Source: Sphingomonas sp. KRR8
Lineage (GTDB): Bacteria; Pseudomonadota; Alphaproteobacteria; Sphingomonadales; Sphingomonadaceae
NCBI RefSeq assembly: GCF_023559245.1
Contig: NZ_CP097462.1
Location: forward strand, 124,001 to 188,000
Direction of reading: 5' to 3'
Length of the DNA: 64,000 bases
A program made the translations under genes and the position numbers. Each line of letters begins with the position of its first letter. The first letter of the stretch is position 1. This document shows positions 30,715-39,160 of this stretch, piece by piece. The notes under the pieces were generated by a model. It ran no database searches. It was not told the origin of the DNA and saw nothing but the letters and a program-made list of their open reading frames with translations.

Positions 30715-32535
30715 CTAGCTGAGATTGAGCAGCGCGATCGCGTCAGATCGGCAGAAGCCACCCGGATAAATCTGTTTCACGCCAGCAGCCTTTGCCGCGA
30801 AGTAAGCGGCCTGCTTGGACTTTCCGAGGCGCCAGCTTAATTCGGCGGTGCTGATGTATCGCTGGGCCAATCGTTGGACATCGTCGTGCGGCACAACGGG
30901 CGAGCGCGACCCGCGCGGCGTATATTGGCTCGAGAGCAGTGCTGTCGCCTGAACCGGGCCAAGATTGAGTGTTTCGGCCGCATCTCGCTTTGACATGGTG
31001 ACGGCGAAATCAGACGTGACCAGCGTTGGATCGAAATGAACTTCGGCCAACACGGGGACTGCCGACGCTGCGATCTTGATGCGCCGAACTAGAGGACCAG
31101 GCCCTGCCTCAAGCTCATAGTCGAGACCCCCGTCCAAGAACCGTTCGAAGATAACTCCCCAAGGTTTGAGCCGTCCACCGATGCTGGTCATTGCGATTGG
31201 CAAGCGGACGGTTTCGACACCCAGAATCTGAGAAAACTCTTCGAGGCGTCGGCACAGACCTTCGACCGACTGGCGACTAACGGGGCGCCAGTGATACCTC
31301 TCTTTGAAGTAAGGATGAGTGACCTCGTCAATCAGACGGAGAGCCAAGAGCTGCTCGACCCCATGGGCGCTGATGCCCAGCTGAGACCGGGCGGTCTCGA
31401 GCGAGATCCGATCCTTGCAACCGTCGTTTAGCGAAGCGATTTCGATGGGGCAGAAGGACGCGAGTGGTCTGTCGCGGCGGATAGCAAACTTGGTTTTGAG
31501 CACACCGTCACGTCGCAAGGTCGAAAGTCGGGATTGTTTCAGACCAAGCTGGGCCGCCGCTGGCGAGAGACCGATGAATCGACCTTCATTAGCAGGATCG
31601 GCGATATCGACGGAACGACACAGCTTCTCTGCGACGGTGCAGACGATGGGATCGGCTGGCGTGGACCGACTGCGCCATAGATTGAGAAAGCGCATGGTTT
31701 CGCCTTCATTGCCGTCATCACGGCCGTGCCTCGGCGCGAGCCGGTCAGCGGCAAGATCGAGGAAGGCATGGGGCCAGTGGGATAGGATTTCCCATGCCTT
31801 TGCCATCGAGCTGGACAGCGCCTCGGGCTGCCCGAGGTGGGTAGTGGTCCGGCTCAGCGTGATTTGTGGGTCGATCACCTTCATGATTCGGATGAGGAGC
31901 TCATAGGCGGCGGCGGTCGTCATCGTGTCCAAGGCAGGTGAGAGGCCGGCCAAAGCCGCTTTGCGAACTTCTGGGCAGGGGCTGAACAGGTTCACAACAT
32001 TGGTCAGCGCCGCTCGCTCGGGTTCGGGGACGAAGCCGCCGGCGCCTTGTGAAAGGTCGGCGAGGCAGCGATCGCAGCGATCGATGCCAAACGTCCGTAC
32101 CCATCCTTGCAGAGCGCCGCATGAAGACCGGTGACAGCGGTTCTGGAGATATTGCCAGCTCTCCGGACAAAACGAGATGGTGCGCACCATCCACGTCGTT
32201 CGATGGTGCGGCGAGATGCTGAGGCTCGCAGGCGCGAAGCGCCGTTCGAAGACCTCCAAGTCTGTTTTGCGGATGATCGTCCCATTGATCTCTCGCGAAA
32301 GTCCGTCGCTGGTGAGCGGGAGCCGGCGCCGTTCCAGCTCAGATATCGAAAGACCGACGCGCTCAGCGATGGAAGCAAGATCACGGCGCTCGTTGAGAGC
32401 GGCATCTTGCGCGTTGGGATATTCGACACCGCCGTGGCCGGTCACATCGATCATGCTGTCGATGAAGTTTGCAGCAGCCCACCGGTGCAGGAGGCTGTTG
32501 AGGGACTCGCCGACGATGGGAACGACCGATTTCAC
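30715..32535 (-). CDS. tniQ: TniQ/TnsD-family target-site selector
   Basis: A 606-residue TniQ-family protein, as long as TnsD-type selectors rather than the short TniQ of Cas-linked elements. After the N-terminal PIVGESLNSLLHRWA motif typical of TniQ there is a zinc-finger region with cysteines at about 123, 134, 139, 154 and 157 (CHRSSC, CDRC). The C-terminal half contains at least four helix-turn-helix-like units (for example LSPAAAQLGLKQSRLSTLRR, ARSQLGISAHGVEQLL, AAETLNLGPVQATALL, LSWRLGKSKQAAYFAA), as expected for a protein that reads a long DNA site. Its ATG overlaps the tnsC stop by 4 bases. It probably directs insertion next to mfd; this is inferred. Confidence 0.85.
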   Translation of the reverse strand: MKSVVPIVGESLNSLLHRWAAANFIDSMIDVTGHGGVEYPNAQDAALNERRDLASIAERVGLSISELERRRLPLTSDGLSREINGTIIRKTDLEVFERRFAPASLSISPHHRTTWMVRTISFCPESWQYLQNRCHRSSCGALQGWVRTFGIDRCDRCLADLSQGAGGFVPEPERAALTNVVNLFSPCPEVRKAALAGLSPALDTMTTAAAYELLIRIMKVIDPQITLSRTTTHLGQPEALSSSMAKAWEILSHWPHAFLDLAADRLAPRHGRDDGNEGETMRFLNLWRSRSTPADPIVCTVAEKLCRSVDIADPANEGRFIGLSPAAAQLGLKQSRLSTLRRDGVLKTKFAIRRDRPLASFCPIEIASLNDGCKDRISLETARSQLGISAHGVEQLLALRLIDEVTHPYFKERYHWRPVSRQSVEGLCRRLEEFSQILGVETVRLPIAMTSIGGRLKPWGVIFERFLDGGLDYELEAGPGPLVRRIKIAASAVPVLAEVHFDPTLVTSDFAVTMSKRDAAETLNLGPVQATALLSSQYTPRGSRSPVVPHDDVQRLAQRYISTAELSWRLGKSKQAAYFAAKAAGVKQIYPGGFCRSDAIALLNLS

Positions 32536-33461
32536 GACTGAAATCCGTCGTGGAACGGGTTGTAGTCAATGCGCCGATTGGCGATCGACCAGTCATCCAC
32601 CGCGTCGCTCACGTCGTTCCACGAAATCGAGGCTTCGCCTGCACGAACGATGGCGATGGCCGCTGTTTCGATGATGCGGCAGAACTGGCCGATCAGACCA
32701 TTGGCGCTTTCGTGGAGGAGGCGAAGCTGGTCTTCGTCCGCAACCAAGCCCGAAAGGGCCTTGGTAACGCCGGACGAAACGAGCGCGTGATCGTAGCGAT
32801 CAACGAAATCACAGAAGAGCGATCGATCGTCGCTGTCATTCCAATCGAGCTGGCCCATGGTCACCGGGACGTCGAGGCGATTGGAGAGATCACTCGCAGA
32901 TTTGAACACGTCGTGCGCTGACTCATGTCCAAGGAAGGCGACCGCGCATAAGCCGGCCTCCATCATGTCCTGCACCTTGGCTGCGATGACCGGGCTCATG
33001 GTCGGACGGCGGGCTGCTCGCTGGAATTCGTCCAGCACCAGGATCTGGACGCCCCGATCGGGCAGGCAGTTCCAGACGCGCTCCCAGCGTAAGCTGGCGG
33101 AGCCTCGATCTGGTCGAGGCTCCCCCAAGGCGCGAAGGATGTCCGTGCCGACACTCGCGAGAGAGCCGTCGGGATCGACCGTGGCGATCGCGATGGGCAG
33201 GGTGCCCAAGGCCTTACCCTCATCGGCGAAGACTTTCTCGGCGTGGTCGCGGGCCGCTGTGGTCTTTCCCGCGAACGACGGACCGAACAGGTGCACGCCA
33301 CGCTGTGGACGGCCACGGGTCAGCTGTGCGGTTTGCCGCAGTTCGTCGATTGCGACCTTCAACTCGATCTGTGGAGCATAGGGTAGCGAGATTTCGCCAA
33401 TAGCGAGGCGCGCACGGGCCACGCGATCGTTACGATCGCGCATGTTTTGAATGGCGCTCAT
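32532..33461 (-). CDS. tnsC: TnsC/TniB-like AAA+ ATPase
   Basis: A 309-residue AAA+ regulator that links the target selector to the transposase. Walker A GPSFAGKTT (residues 60-68), Walker B ILVLDEFQ (D144, E145) and a downstream sensor region (AVAFLGHESA) are clear. Its start overlaps the tnsB stop by 4 bases and its stop overlaps tniQ by 4 bases, so B, C and Q are translated as a coupled unit. It is shorter than Tn7 TnsC (555 aa) and closer in size to TniB. Confidence 0.88.
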   Translation of the reverse strand: MSAIQNMRDRNDRVARARLAIGEISLPYAPQIELKVAIDELRQTAQLTRGRPQRGVHLFGPSFAGKTTAARDHAEKVFADEGKALGTLPIAIATVDPDGSLASVGTDILRALGEPRPDRGSASLRWERVWNCLPDRGVQILVLDEFQRAARRPTMSPVIAAKVQDMMEAGLCAVAFLGHESAHDVFKSASDLSNRLDVPVTMGQLDWNDSDDRSLFCDFVDRYDHALVSSGVTKALSGLVADEDQLRLLHESANGLIGQFCRIIETAAIAIVRAGEASISWNDVSDAVDDWSIANRRIDYNPFHDGFQS

Positions 33462-35656
33462 GCTGCGTACTCCCCACCAGCGGCCCGCGAGCGCTTATTG
33501 CGCTTGATCGGTGCTGCATCCCCCTTGGAGGCGGTGTCGGGAAGACTGCGCCGATCTGAGCGACCCTTTGCAGGTGTCCGGCGGTGCCGGGGCGGCGCTC
33601 CGGTCATCACTTCGACGTCAAACGCCGTCTGCGAAGCCTGGTCGTGGGTGATGAACCCGTCGGTAGGGACAGCCTCTGCAACGTCGAAGTCCACGCTCAC
33701 GATATTGCCGGTAAGCTGGCGAATGCGCGGATGCTCGTAGAGGCGGGCGAGTTCGGCCTTTTCGCGGGCTTTTGCCTTCGGGGCGACATCTTTGATGGCG
33801 GCAATGCGGACAGCGCGGAACTCGAGCCGCTCGTCCTCAGAACAGAATGCCCGGCCCTCGGCGGCGGCACGTTCCATCAGGCTTTGATGGAACGCCAGCG
33901 GCATGCCGTCACTGTAGGACGCATCCTCACATTCCAGTGTCACGTAGGTGCGGGTGTGGCGGTTCCACGCGTGGACCGTCGCGATGTTGGAAGGGTCGAA
34001 CTTGACCTTGGTGGTGATGCCGACGGCATCGTCCTTCTTGCGCCGGGGCTCAAAGCGCAAATTGTCGTTGAGGAGAGTGGGAACGTTCCGGACGGAATGA
34101 TACCGCAAGCCGAAGATACGGGCGCCAGAGTTCGTGATCCGTACGTTTTCTTCGACTTCCATGATGTTAATCATGGCTGCGCGGATATCGCACATGACAT
34201 CGATGCCGTGCGCATTGGCCGAATTTTGAAACATGAGGGCTGGAGGGCGATTGTCGATGCCCTCGTGAGGAGCAACATTATACTCGCCGGTGGTCCAGTT
34301 CGCGCGAGCCTCCAGTCCGAGTAGAGTTACTTCGGCTTTGGCTTGCGGTTCGTTCTTGGCAATGCGGTTGTATTGAATGCTTTTTGTGTGACCGGGCAGC
34401 CCTTCCAGGAGCCAGACGGGAATGGTGCCGAAAGCTCGTTCGCCAATCGCCTTGTAGCGCGGCTTCTTGATGGGAGCGTGGCGAATGCTGATGCCGGTGC
34501 TGCGGGCAAAATCGCGCATGCTCTTGCAACGAAACTCGACGCCATTGTCGACGATGATTTCCGTCGGTCGACCACAAAGCCGGCGCAGGATCGGAAAACG
34601 CTCAACGAGGCGCGACGGCGGCCGCTTGGGCAGCAACATACGCCGCACGATCTCGAAGACCGTCCAGTAGCTCGGCGGAAGGAGGGTGACGAGCGCGGCA
34701 AGGCAGGCGCGCGAATGCACGTCGATGGCCAGCGTGAGCCACGCGCGCTCGGCGCACCATGGCTTGGCTTCATCCGAGACGATGAAACAGTCGAGCTCGG
34801 TGTGATCGATGATCACACGCTGCAGGATGCGATTGGCGGTGAGCTTCTTTCCCGCCCCCTTGTGCTTGGCTTCGACGTAATCGGGGCCATGCCGCGCCTC
34901 GTCGATTTCGCTCCCGATGATCTTCCGACAGGCGCGCCGGAAGGTTGCGTAGCTGAAGCACCGGTAGGGCGTATCCGGTGCGGGATAGAAGGGATGATGC
35001 CCATTGTTGACCAGGGTCAGCTCTGCGGAAGCGAGTGCGAGGTGGTCGATGAATGAACCTTCCGTCGCCGCGCAGCGCATAGCATGCTTCTGTTTGATCT
35101 GCTCGACCACGTCGTTGAGCCAAGGCGCACGGGGCACCTTGCCGTTCATCCGCACCATGTCCTTGCAGGTGCGGCGGCCCTTCACCCCGCGCTCACTGCG
35201 CCAACGCCTGATGTTGTGAATGTTGTCGTGTTCGCCGTATTTCTGCCGAAGTTCGTCGGTCCAAAGGTGAGGCAATGCGATCTGCATTGCCTTGATGCCG
35301 TTCGGAACATTGTTCTCGTCGAGCAACTCGCATTGCACGAGCATCTTCTCCGAGCCGGGATCGAGTGCGAGGCAGTCGGAATGGTCCCACTCAGTCTTGG
35401 CAGCGATCTTCTGTGCATTGAGCAAGGGCTCGGGATAGATTTCACGGAGACGCCCCTGGATCTTCAGCTCGTCGAGCGCCTCGGGCGTCGGATAGCTGAT
35501 GGTGCCGTCGTGGTCAGGACAAAGAAAGGGCTGCCCGGTGATGACGTGGATGAGGTGAAGCCGTCCCGGGACCGGTGACGGCTGGGGATGGTACTGGGCG
35601 CCATCGATCTCGAGAAGCGTGTTGGCCGGATAGTTGTAGTGAGGCAGCTGGCTCAT
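33458..35656 (-). CDS. tnsB: TnsB/TniA-like DDE transposase
   Basis: A 732-residue transposase with an intact RNase H-fold catalytic core: D284 (IIDHTELD), D370 (IIVDNGVEF) and E406 (YKAIGERAFG), giving a D-D-35-E spacing. N-terminal helix-turn-helix segments (about 120-260) should bind the transposon ends, and a C-terminal beta-barrel (mu-type, about 500-600) follows. It performs 3'-end cleavage and joining; TnsA would cut the 5' ends for cut-and-paste. It starts at ATG 35656, 252 bp downstream of tnsA, and overlaps tnsC. Confidence 0.92.
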   Translation of the reverse strand: MSQLPHYNYPANTLLEIDGAQYHPQPSPVPGRLHLIHVITGQPFLCPDHDGTISYPTPEALDELKIQGRLREIYPEPLLNAQKIAAKTEWDHSDCLALDPGSEKMLVQCELLDENNVPNGIKAMQIALPHLWTDELRQKYGEHDNIHNIRRWRSERGVKGRRTCKDMVRMNGKVPRAPWLNDVVEQIKQKHAMRCAATEGSFIDHLALASAELTLVNNGHHPFYPAPDTPYRCFSYATFRRACRKIIGSEIDEARHGPDYVEAKHKGAGKKLTANRILQRVIIDHTELDCFIVSDEAKPWCAERAWLTLAIDVHSRACLAALVTLLPPSYWTVFEIVRRMLLPKRPPSRLVERFPILRRLCGRPTEIIVDNGVEFRCKSMRDFARSTGISIRHAPIKKPRYKAIGERAFGTIPVWLLEGLPGHTKSIQYNRIAKNEPQAKAEVTLLGLEARANWTTGEYNVAPHEGIDNRPPALMFQNSANAHGIDVMCDIRAAMINIMEVEENVRITNSGARIFGLRYHSVRNVPTLLNDNLRFEPRRKKDDAVGITTKVKFDPSNIATVHAWNRHTRTYVTLECEDASYSDGMPLAFHQSLMERAAAEGRAFCSEDERLEFRAVRIAAIKDVAPKAKAREKAELARLYEHPRIRQLTGNIVSVDFDVAEAVPTDGFITHDQASQTAFDVEVMTGAPPRHRRTPAKGRSDRRSLPDTASKGDAAPIKRNKRSRAAGGEYAA

Positions 35657-35823
35657 GTGGAATTCCTATGTTGATGGACGCAGGTCGGCCTTCCGCCGAC
35701 CGTATCGGTCTCGGTGTGAGGTGGTCGCGGGTGGGTGGTGTGCTTCGCTGTAGTTACGAGCGCGGCCGAGACTAGCTTGAGTCGATGATCGCCGGTCTGA
35801 TCGGCATGCCAATGAGGCAAGCG

Positions 35824-35846
35824 TTGACGGTCAATTGACACGTCAA
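35824..35846. promoter_or_regulatory. Tandem TTGAC/GTCAA dyads between tnsA and tnsB
   Basis: Two adjacent dyads, TTGAC-G-GTCAA (35824-35834) and TTGAC-AC-GTCAA (35835-35846), fuse into a near-symmetric block around the perfect palindrome GTCAATTGAC (35830-35839). It lies in the 252-bp gap upstream of tnsB, otherwise without a gene. A likely operator for a dimeric regulator that would set tnsB-tnsC-tniQ expression apart from tnsA. Confidence 0.45.
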
Positions 35847-35908
35847 AGGGGTCTCGAGCGGAACCGGAGATTTGAGGGCCTCCGCAGCCATGAGGCAAGA
35901 GACCATGC

Positions 35909-36847
35909 TCAATGGATCTTCACGAGAGTCCGGTCGCTCAAGTGACCGGTAAGATCGATCTCAAGCTTTCGGCGCACACAGAGCGCCTGCATGACGGCTT
36001 TACCAAGCGGCGGGAAATCAGGCTCGAGCAGCGCTGCCATTGCGCCATAGGTCGTGACATCACCCTCCTTGGCGGCGAAGGCATCGATTGTCCGCAAGTG
36101 CTTTGGCGTGACGGTGGTGAACGCCCTCCCGGCAAAGAGTTCGATGTTATCGCGATGATGGCGATCAACGAACACTTCGTCCGCCATGACGACCTCGAAC
36201 TGGAAGCCAACCCGGCGACAAATTTCGTGAACGCCTGCGAGGGTCAGGCGATAATCGGGGTCGCGCAATGAACGTTCGTCGGCCTTGTTCTCGATGATCC
36301 GACGGGTCCCGTCGGCCATCATGATTTCCACGTCGCAAGTGTATTCGCGCCAGCGGCCGTCCAGCATGAAGCAAAAGCGGCGAGCTTCTGACTGCGCCCA
36401 TAGAACGTCGTGGTCGCACTCGGCTTTGAGCAGAGTGTAGAGCTGGGTCATTCCTTCCCAGTGCTGAAGGCGCTTGCGTTTCCAGCTCGGGAACCACCCG
36501 GTTTCGTGCCCGGACGCGCCACTCATCAATCGCAGCGATCCACCGTCGGAGCTGACCTTCATCTCGGCGGTAAGGACGAAGTTTGGGTCAGCCTTTCCTT
36601 CGAGCGCGCTGGCGGCGATGAGGTTAGCGCGGGACGGGAGAATTGACGGATCACGCATTTGCAGCGGCAGCGGCAAATCTCTGACGATTTCCTGCGAGAC
36701 CGGAATCGAGATCACCTTCGCTCGATCATTTTGGCCATCAGCAGCGAAAGTGCCGCCGTCCGTCTTGCGACGGGTCTTGCTCACGAACGAGCCGAGCCAT
36801 GGTGGCCGATCCAGCGCCCGCGCCGTTCGGCACCGCGCCGTGACCAC
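35909..36847 (-). CDS. tnsA: TnsA-like endonuclease
   Basis: A 312-residue homologue of the TnsA endonuclease that cleaves the 5' ends of Tn7-like elements. The catalytic core shows an upstream acidic position (CDHDVLWAQSEARRF region), then D172 in YTCDVEIMM and E186-N187-K188 in RRIIENKADE, matching the D...ExK pattern of restriction-like nucleases (ENK for the usual EVK). A DPDYRLTL stretch and a C-terminal winged-helix-like domain (about 240-305) follow. The annotated start is GTG; the first ~55 residues may be overcalled. It begins the minus-strand tnsA-B-C-tniQ cluster. Confidence 0.82.
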   Translation of the reverse strand: MVTARCRTARALDRPPWLGSFVSKTRRKTDGGTFAADGQNDRAKVISIPVSQEIVRDLPLPLQMRDPSILPSRANLIAASALEGKADPNFVLTAEMKVSSDGGSLRLMSGASGHETGWFPSWKRKRLQHWEGMTQLYTLLKAECDHDVLWAQSEARRFCFMLDGRWREYTCDVEIMMADGTRRIIENKADERSLRDPDYRLTLAGVHEICRRVGFQFEVVMADEVFVDRHHRDNIELFAGRAFTTVTPKHLRTIDAFAAKEGDVTTYGAMAALLEPDFPPLGKAVMQALCVRRKLEIDLTGHLSDRTLVKIH

Positions 36848-36984
36848 TCGGGCACGTCCCGGACTAGGTAATTGGACGCATCTTGCAGCCGAAGCGCTTT
36901 GACGAACATGCGAAGAACGAACAACGGCATAAGCGCGATAACCTCAATCGTAAAACCAATACAGTGCACATAATAAAGCTTGGG

Positions 36985-37038
36985 AGCTTGTGCAACAGAT
37001 AGATTCTACGTTGATGAAACCGGGAAGACACGCTAAGG
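36985..37038. other. Region upstream of tnsA, possible second transposon end
   Basis: The 198-bp gap between tnsA and the next gene is AT-richer than its surroundings and should hold divergent promoters. Read on the minus strand it contains CCTTAG (37038-37033), TCTTCCC (37028-37022) and TTTCATCAA (37019-37011), short blocks that recur in the same order, with different spacing, in the mfd-tniQ gap (30546, 30561, 30583). In Tn7 the end adjoining tnsA is the right end. Evidence is weak. Confidence 0.25.
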
Positions 37039-37045
37039 TAGATGC

Positions 37046-38221
37046 ATGGCAGACGACGAACTGAATGAGCGCCTCCTTCCGCTCCTGTCGCACTATCTTC
37101 CCGAGGGGAGCGAGCGGAGCCCTGCCGGCGAGCTTCGAGACATCCTCGCGCTTCCCCCCTCTGTGAGGGAGGCGATCATTGCTCGGCTCGAAGCGATCGC
37201 GCGGTTCGACAAGGAGCCGGGCACCGCGAGCGCAGACGCGGAGGCGGCTCGCCTGGGTATGAAGCGGCGAAACTTCTATAATCTGGTCGCACGCTTACGC
37301 TTGGACGGGCCGATCAAGGCTTTGTCGCCTTCAAAGACAGGTTATCGTCGTCCATCGGCTTTGGAACCAGGTTTGGGTGACTTGGTCGAGCAAACCATCG
37401 GCAACGTATTGCGCGGTGATCCCAGCAGTTCGGCAACACGGGTGATTGAAGCGGTCAGATCAGAATGCGATTTGCATCAGATCAAGCCGCCAAGTGATCG
37501 CACCATTCGGCTGCGGCTTGCCGCGCTGCAGGCGAAGAATATCGCGCCTTTGGCTGGTGATGCCTTGCTCGGACGCGAGATCCTGATCGATCAAACGGCG
37601 GCAGCATTTGTGCTGACCGGAGAGGAGGAGAGGCTTGGCCTGATCAACGTGGTGGCCGATGTCGGCACACGGTTGATTCTTGCCGTCGGCGTGGGTCAGT
37701 GCGGAAAAACAGATTCCGGCCTGGCGCGGCTTCTTCTGGATTGGGAGACGCGCCGCAGCACGCTGCCTTGGGATCGCTTCGAAAACGTTATTTGGCCCGA
37801 GACCATTGAGTGGATCGTGCCTGACGAGCTTGCAGACGAGGCGAGACAGTGGAGCCGGAATGCAGCGCTCAGTGACATCACGGCCCTAACAACGACAAAG
37901 GGCGAACGCCGGCACGGCCGTCGCCTGACTGCTGTTCTTGGTCGAAAACTTGGTTGGCTAGATTTTCTGCCCCGTCGCACCGAGCACGCCCTCGTTCCGG
38001 CTTCGGAGGCGGCCGCCAAATTCCCGAGGCTTGAAGCAAATGAGGCGCAGGCAGCGATTGCGGCTCTTGCTACAGCATGGAACGAGAAACTGGCCTCCGC
38101 GAGCCCCCTGCATCGTCAAGATTCAAACAATCACGGCTTGGGTTGGGTGTTTGGTAGCCTGGAAACAATGCTTCGGCATTCAGCCGAGTGGCACGCGCTT
38201 TTGCACGCCACCAAGCGCTAA
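37046..38221 (+). CDS. Degenerate DDE-integrase-like protein, 391 aa
   Basis: I do not recognise a named family. The N-terminal part has a helix-turn-helix-like motif (AEAARLGMKRRNFYNLVARL, about 66-84). The middle follows the RNase H-fold order of TnsB-like integrases: a first strand ILIDQTAAAF with D182, a second strand INVVADVGTRLILAVGVG, then WIVPDELADEARQW with D260. At the position of the third catalytic residue the segment HGRRLTAVLGRKL has Arg instead of Glu, followed by a LPR that mirrors the LPG of TnsB here. So it is probably a catalytically inactive integrase relative. It overlaps the next, convergent gene by 4 bases; that gene encodes a similar fold. Confidence 0.55.
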   Translation: MADDELNERLLPLLSHYLPEGSERSPAGELRDILALPPSVREAIIARLEAIARFDKEPGTASADAEAARLGMKRRNFYNLVARLRLDGPIKALSPSKTGYRRPSALEPGLGDLVEQTIGNVLRGDPSSSATRVIEAVRSECDLHQIKPPSDRTIRLRLAALQAKNIAPLAGDALLGREILIDQTAAAFVLTGEEERLGLINVVADVGTRLILAVGVGQCGKTDSGLARLLLDWETRRSTLPWDRFENVIWPETIEWIVPDELADEARQWSRNAALSDITALTTTKGERRHGRRLTAVLGRKLGWLDFLPRRTEHALVPASEAAAKFPRLEANEAQAAIAALATAWNEKLASASPLHRQDSNNHGLGWVFGSLETMLRHSAEWHALLHATKR

Positions 38222-39078
38222 CTTTGACGTGATCCGAGGTCGCAACTGAATGCTGCCGGCAATCGGAACGGGTACAGGACCTCGCGGTCCGCGTTCCAGA
38301 GCGCGATCGAGTGGGCCACAGTCTTGCGCGCGTCCTCAAGTCGCACGGGGGGCACTTCCGCGATAAGGGTGGTAAGGCGCTCATGATTGAGGCGGGGACG
38401 CATAGGGACACGACCGATCTGTGCCATGCGTTCGAAAAGGAAGTTGCCCTTCGAGAGCTGTTGCATGTGACGGCCGCTCGTCTTCACGCCGGCAGCACGC
38501 AACGACTTGCGTAGCGGACCCCAGTGGCGTTTCGTCTCGCTGTGCATGGTGATCGCGGGCACGTTCGCAAATGGCGAAGATGAGGTTTGTTTCGCCCAGT
38601 CGAGTAAGGCCTCGAGGGTCGACGCCGGTGAGGGCGGCTCAAGGCCAAGGCTATGACCAAGGATTGCTCCATTGGCGCGGTCGATCACCACGGAAAGGTA
38701 GGCCGGAGCCTTTCCCATCGGAGTCTTGATTGCCAGTTCCAGTCCGGTGTGATCGATCGCAAACCGTTCGTCATCGGGCAGGTCGCTCAGAACTCGGGCA
38801 TTCTTTTCTCGCCGCTTTTTGACGAGAGTTCGTTTGCTAAAGTCCGTGCCGTCAGGATGATTTCGCGGCGCTCTTACGACTTTAGGCGATGGATTGTTCG
38901 ACCGCTGAAGCATCGAATAAAACGCCCGCCGCTTGATGTTGAGCTTGGAAGCTGCCTCGTCGACGTCCGCGACGGTCGGCGATGGAAGGGAGCGATAGTG
39001 GGCAAGCACCGCCGCCACGTCGAGCGCCCGCGACCAGTGTTTGGGCGCGAGAGAAGTCAAGCGACCATCTTGCGTCAT
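38218..39078 (-). CDS. Degenerate DDE-integrase-like protein, 286-288 aa
   Basis: Convergent partner of the 391-aa gene and probably distantly related: both have the motif K-R-R-x-F-Y in a predicted helix-turn-helix (here AASKLNIKRRAFYSMLQR, about 45-61). The integrase-like core shows AIDHTGLEL (D111), a strand AYLSVVIDRANGAILGHSLG, ITMHSETKRHWG where the second Asp is replaced (H181 region), and NFLFERMAQIG with Glu retained (E218). The second Met (39078) has GGAGG at 7 bases and is preferred; ATG 39084 directly abuts that sequence. It is shorter than transposases of its type, and catalysis is doubtful. Confidence 0.55.
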   Translation of the reverse strand: MTQDGRLTSLAPKHWSRALDVAAVLAHYRSLPSPTVADVDEAASKLNIKRRAFYSMLQRSNNPSPKVVRAPRNHPDGTDFSKRTLVKKRREKNARVLSDLPDDERFAIDHTGLELAIKTPMGKAPAYLSVVIDRANGAILGHSLGLEPPSPASTLEALLDWAKQTSSSPFANVPAITMHSETKRHWGPLRKSLRAAGVKTSGRHMQQLSKGNFLFERMAQIGRVPMRPRLNHERLTTLIAEVPPVRLEDARKTVAHSIALWNADREVLYPFRLPAAFSCDLGSRQS

Positions 39079-39085
39079 TTTCATA

Positions 39086-39104
39086 CCTCCGAAGTGTTCG
39101 GAGG
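39086..39104 (-). promoter_or_regulatory. Hairpin sequestering the Shine-Dalgarno of the 286-aa gene
   Basis: Arms CCTCCGAA and TTCGGAGG (minus-strand reading) form a perfect 8-bp stem with a 3-base loop. The GGAGG at the 3' arm is the ribosome-binding site for the ATG at 39078. In RNA the stem would hide it; as DNA it is also a good dyad for a repressor. Confidence 0.5.
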
Positions 39105-39160
39105 CGAAACTTGAACTTACTTGGTGTATACCTGCTCGGCTCGGCGTGAACCTGTATCGT

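Noticed and set aside
30531..37035. Exact ends with TGTC termini (30536 and 37030) and a 5-bp target duplication
   Set aside because: The flanking pentamers (AAGGA and CGCTA) do not match, so the boundary is not supported.
30519..37045. CRISPR-associated transposon
   Set aside because: No cas gene, no repeat-spacer array, and the TniQ is long like a TnsD-type protein rather than the short Cas-linked form.
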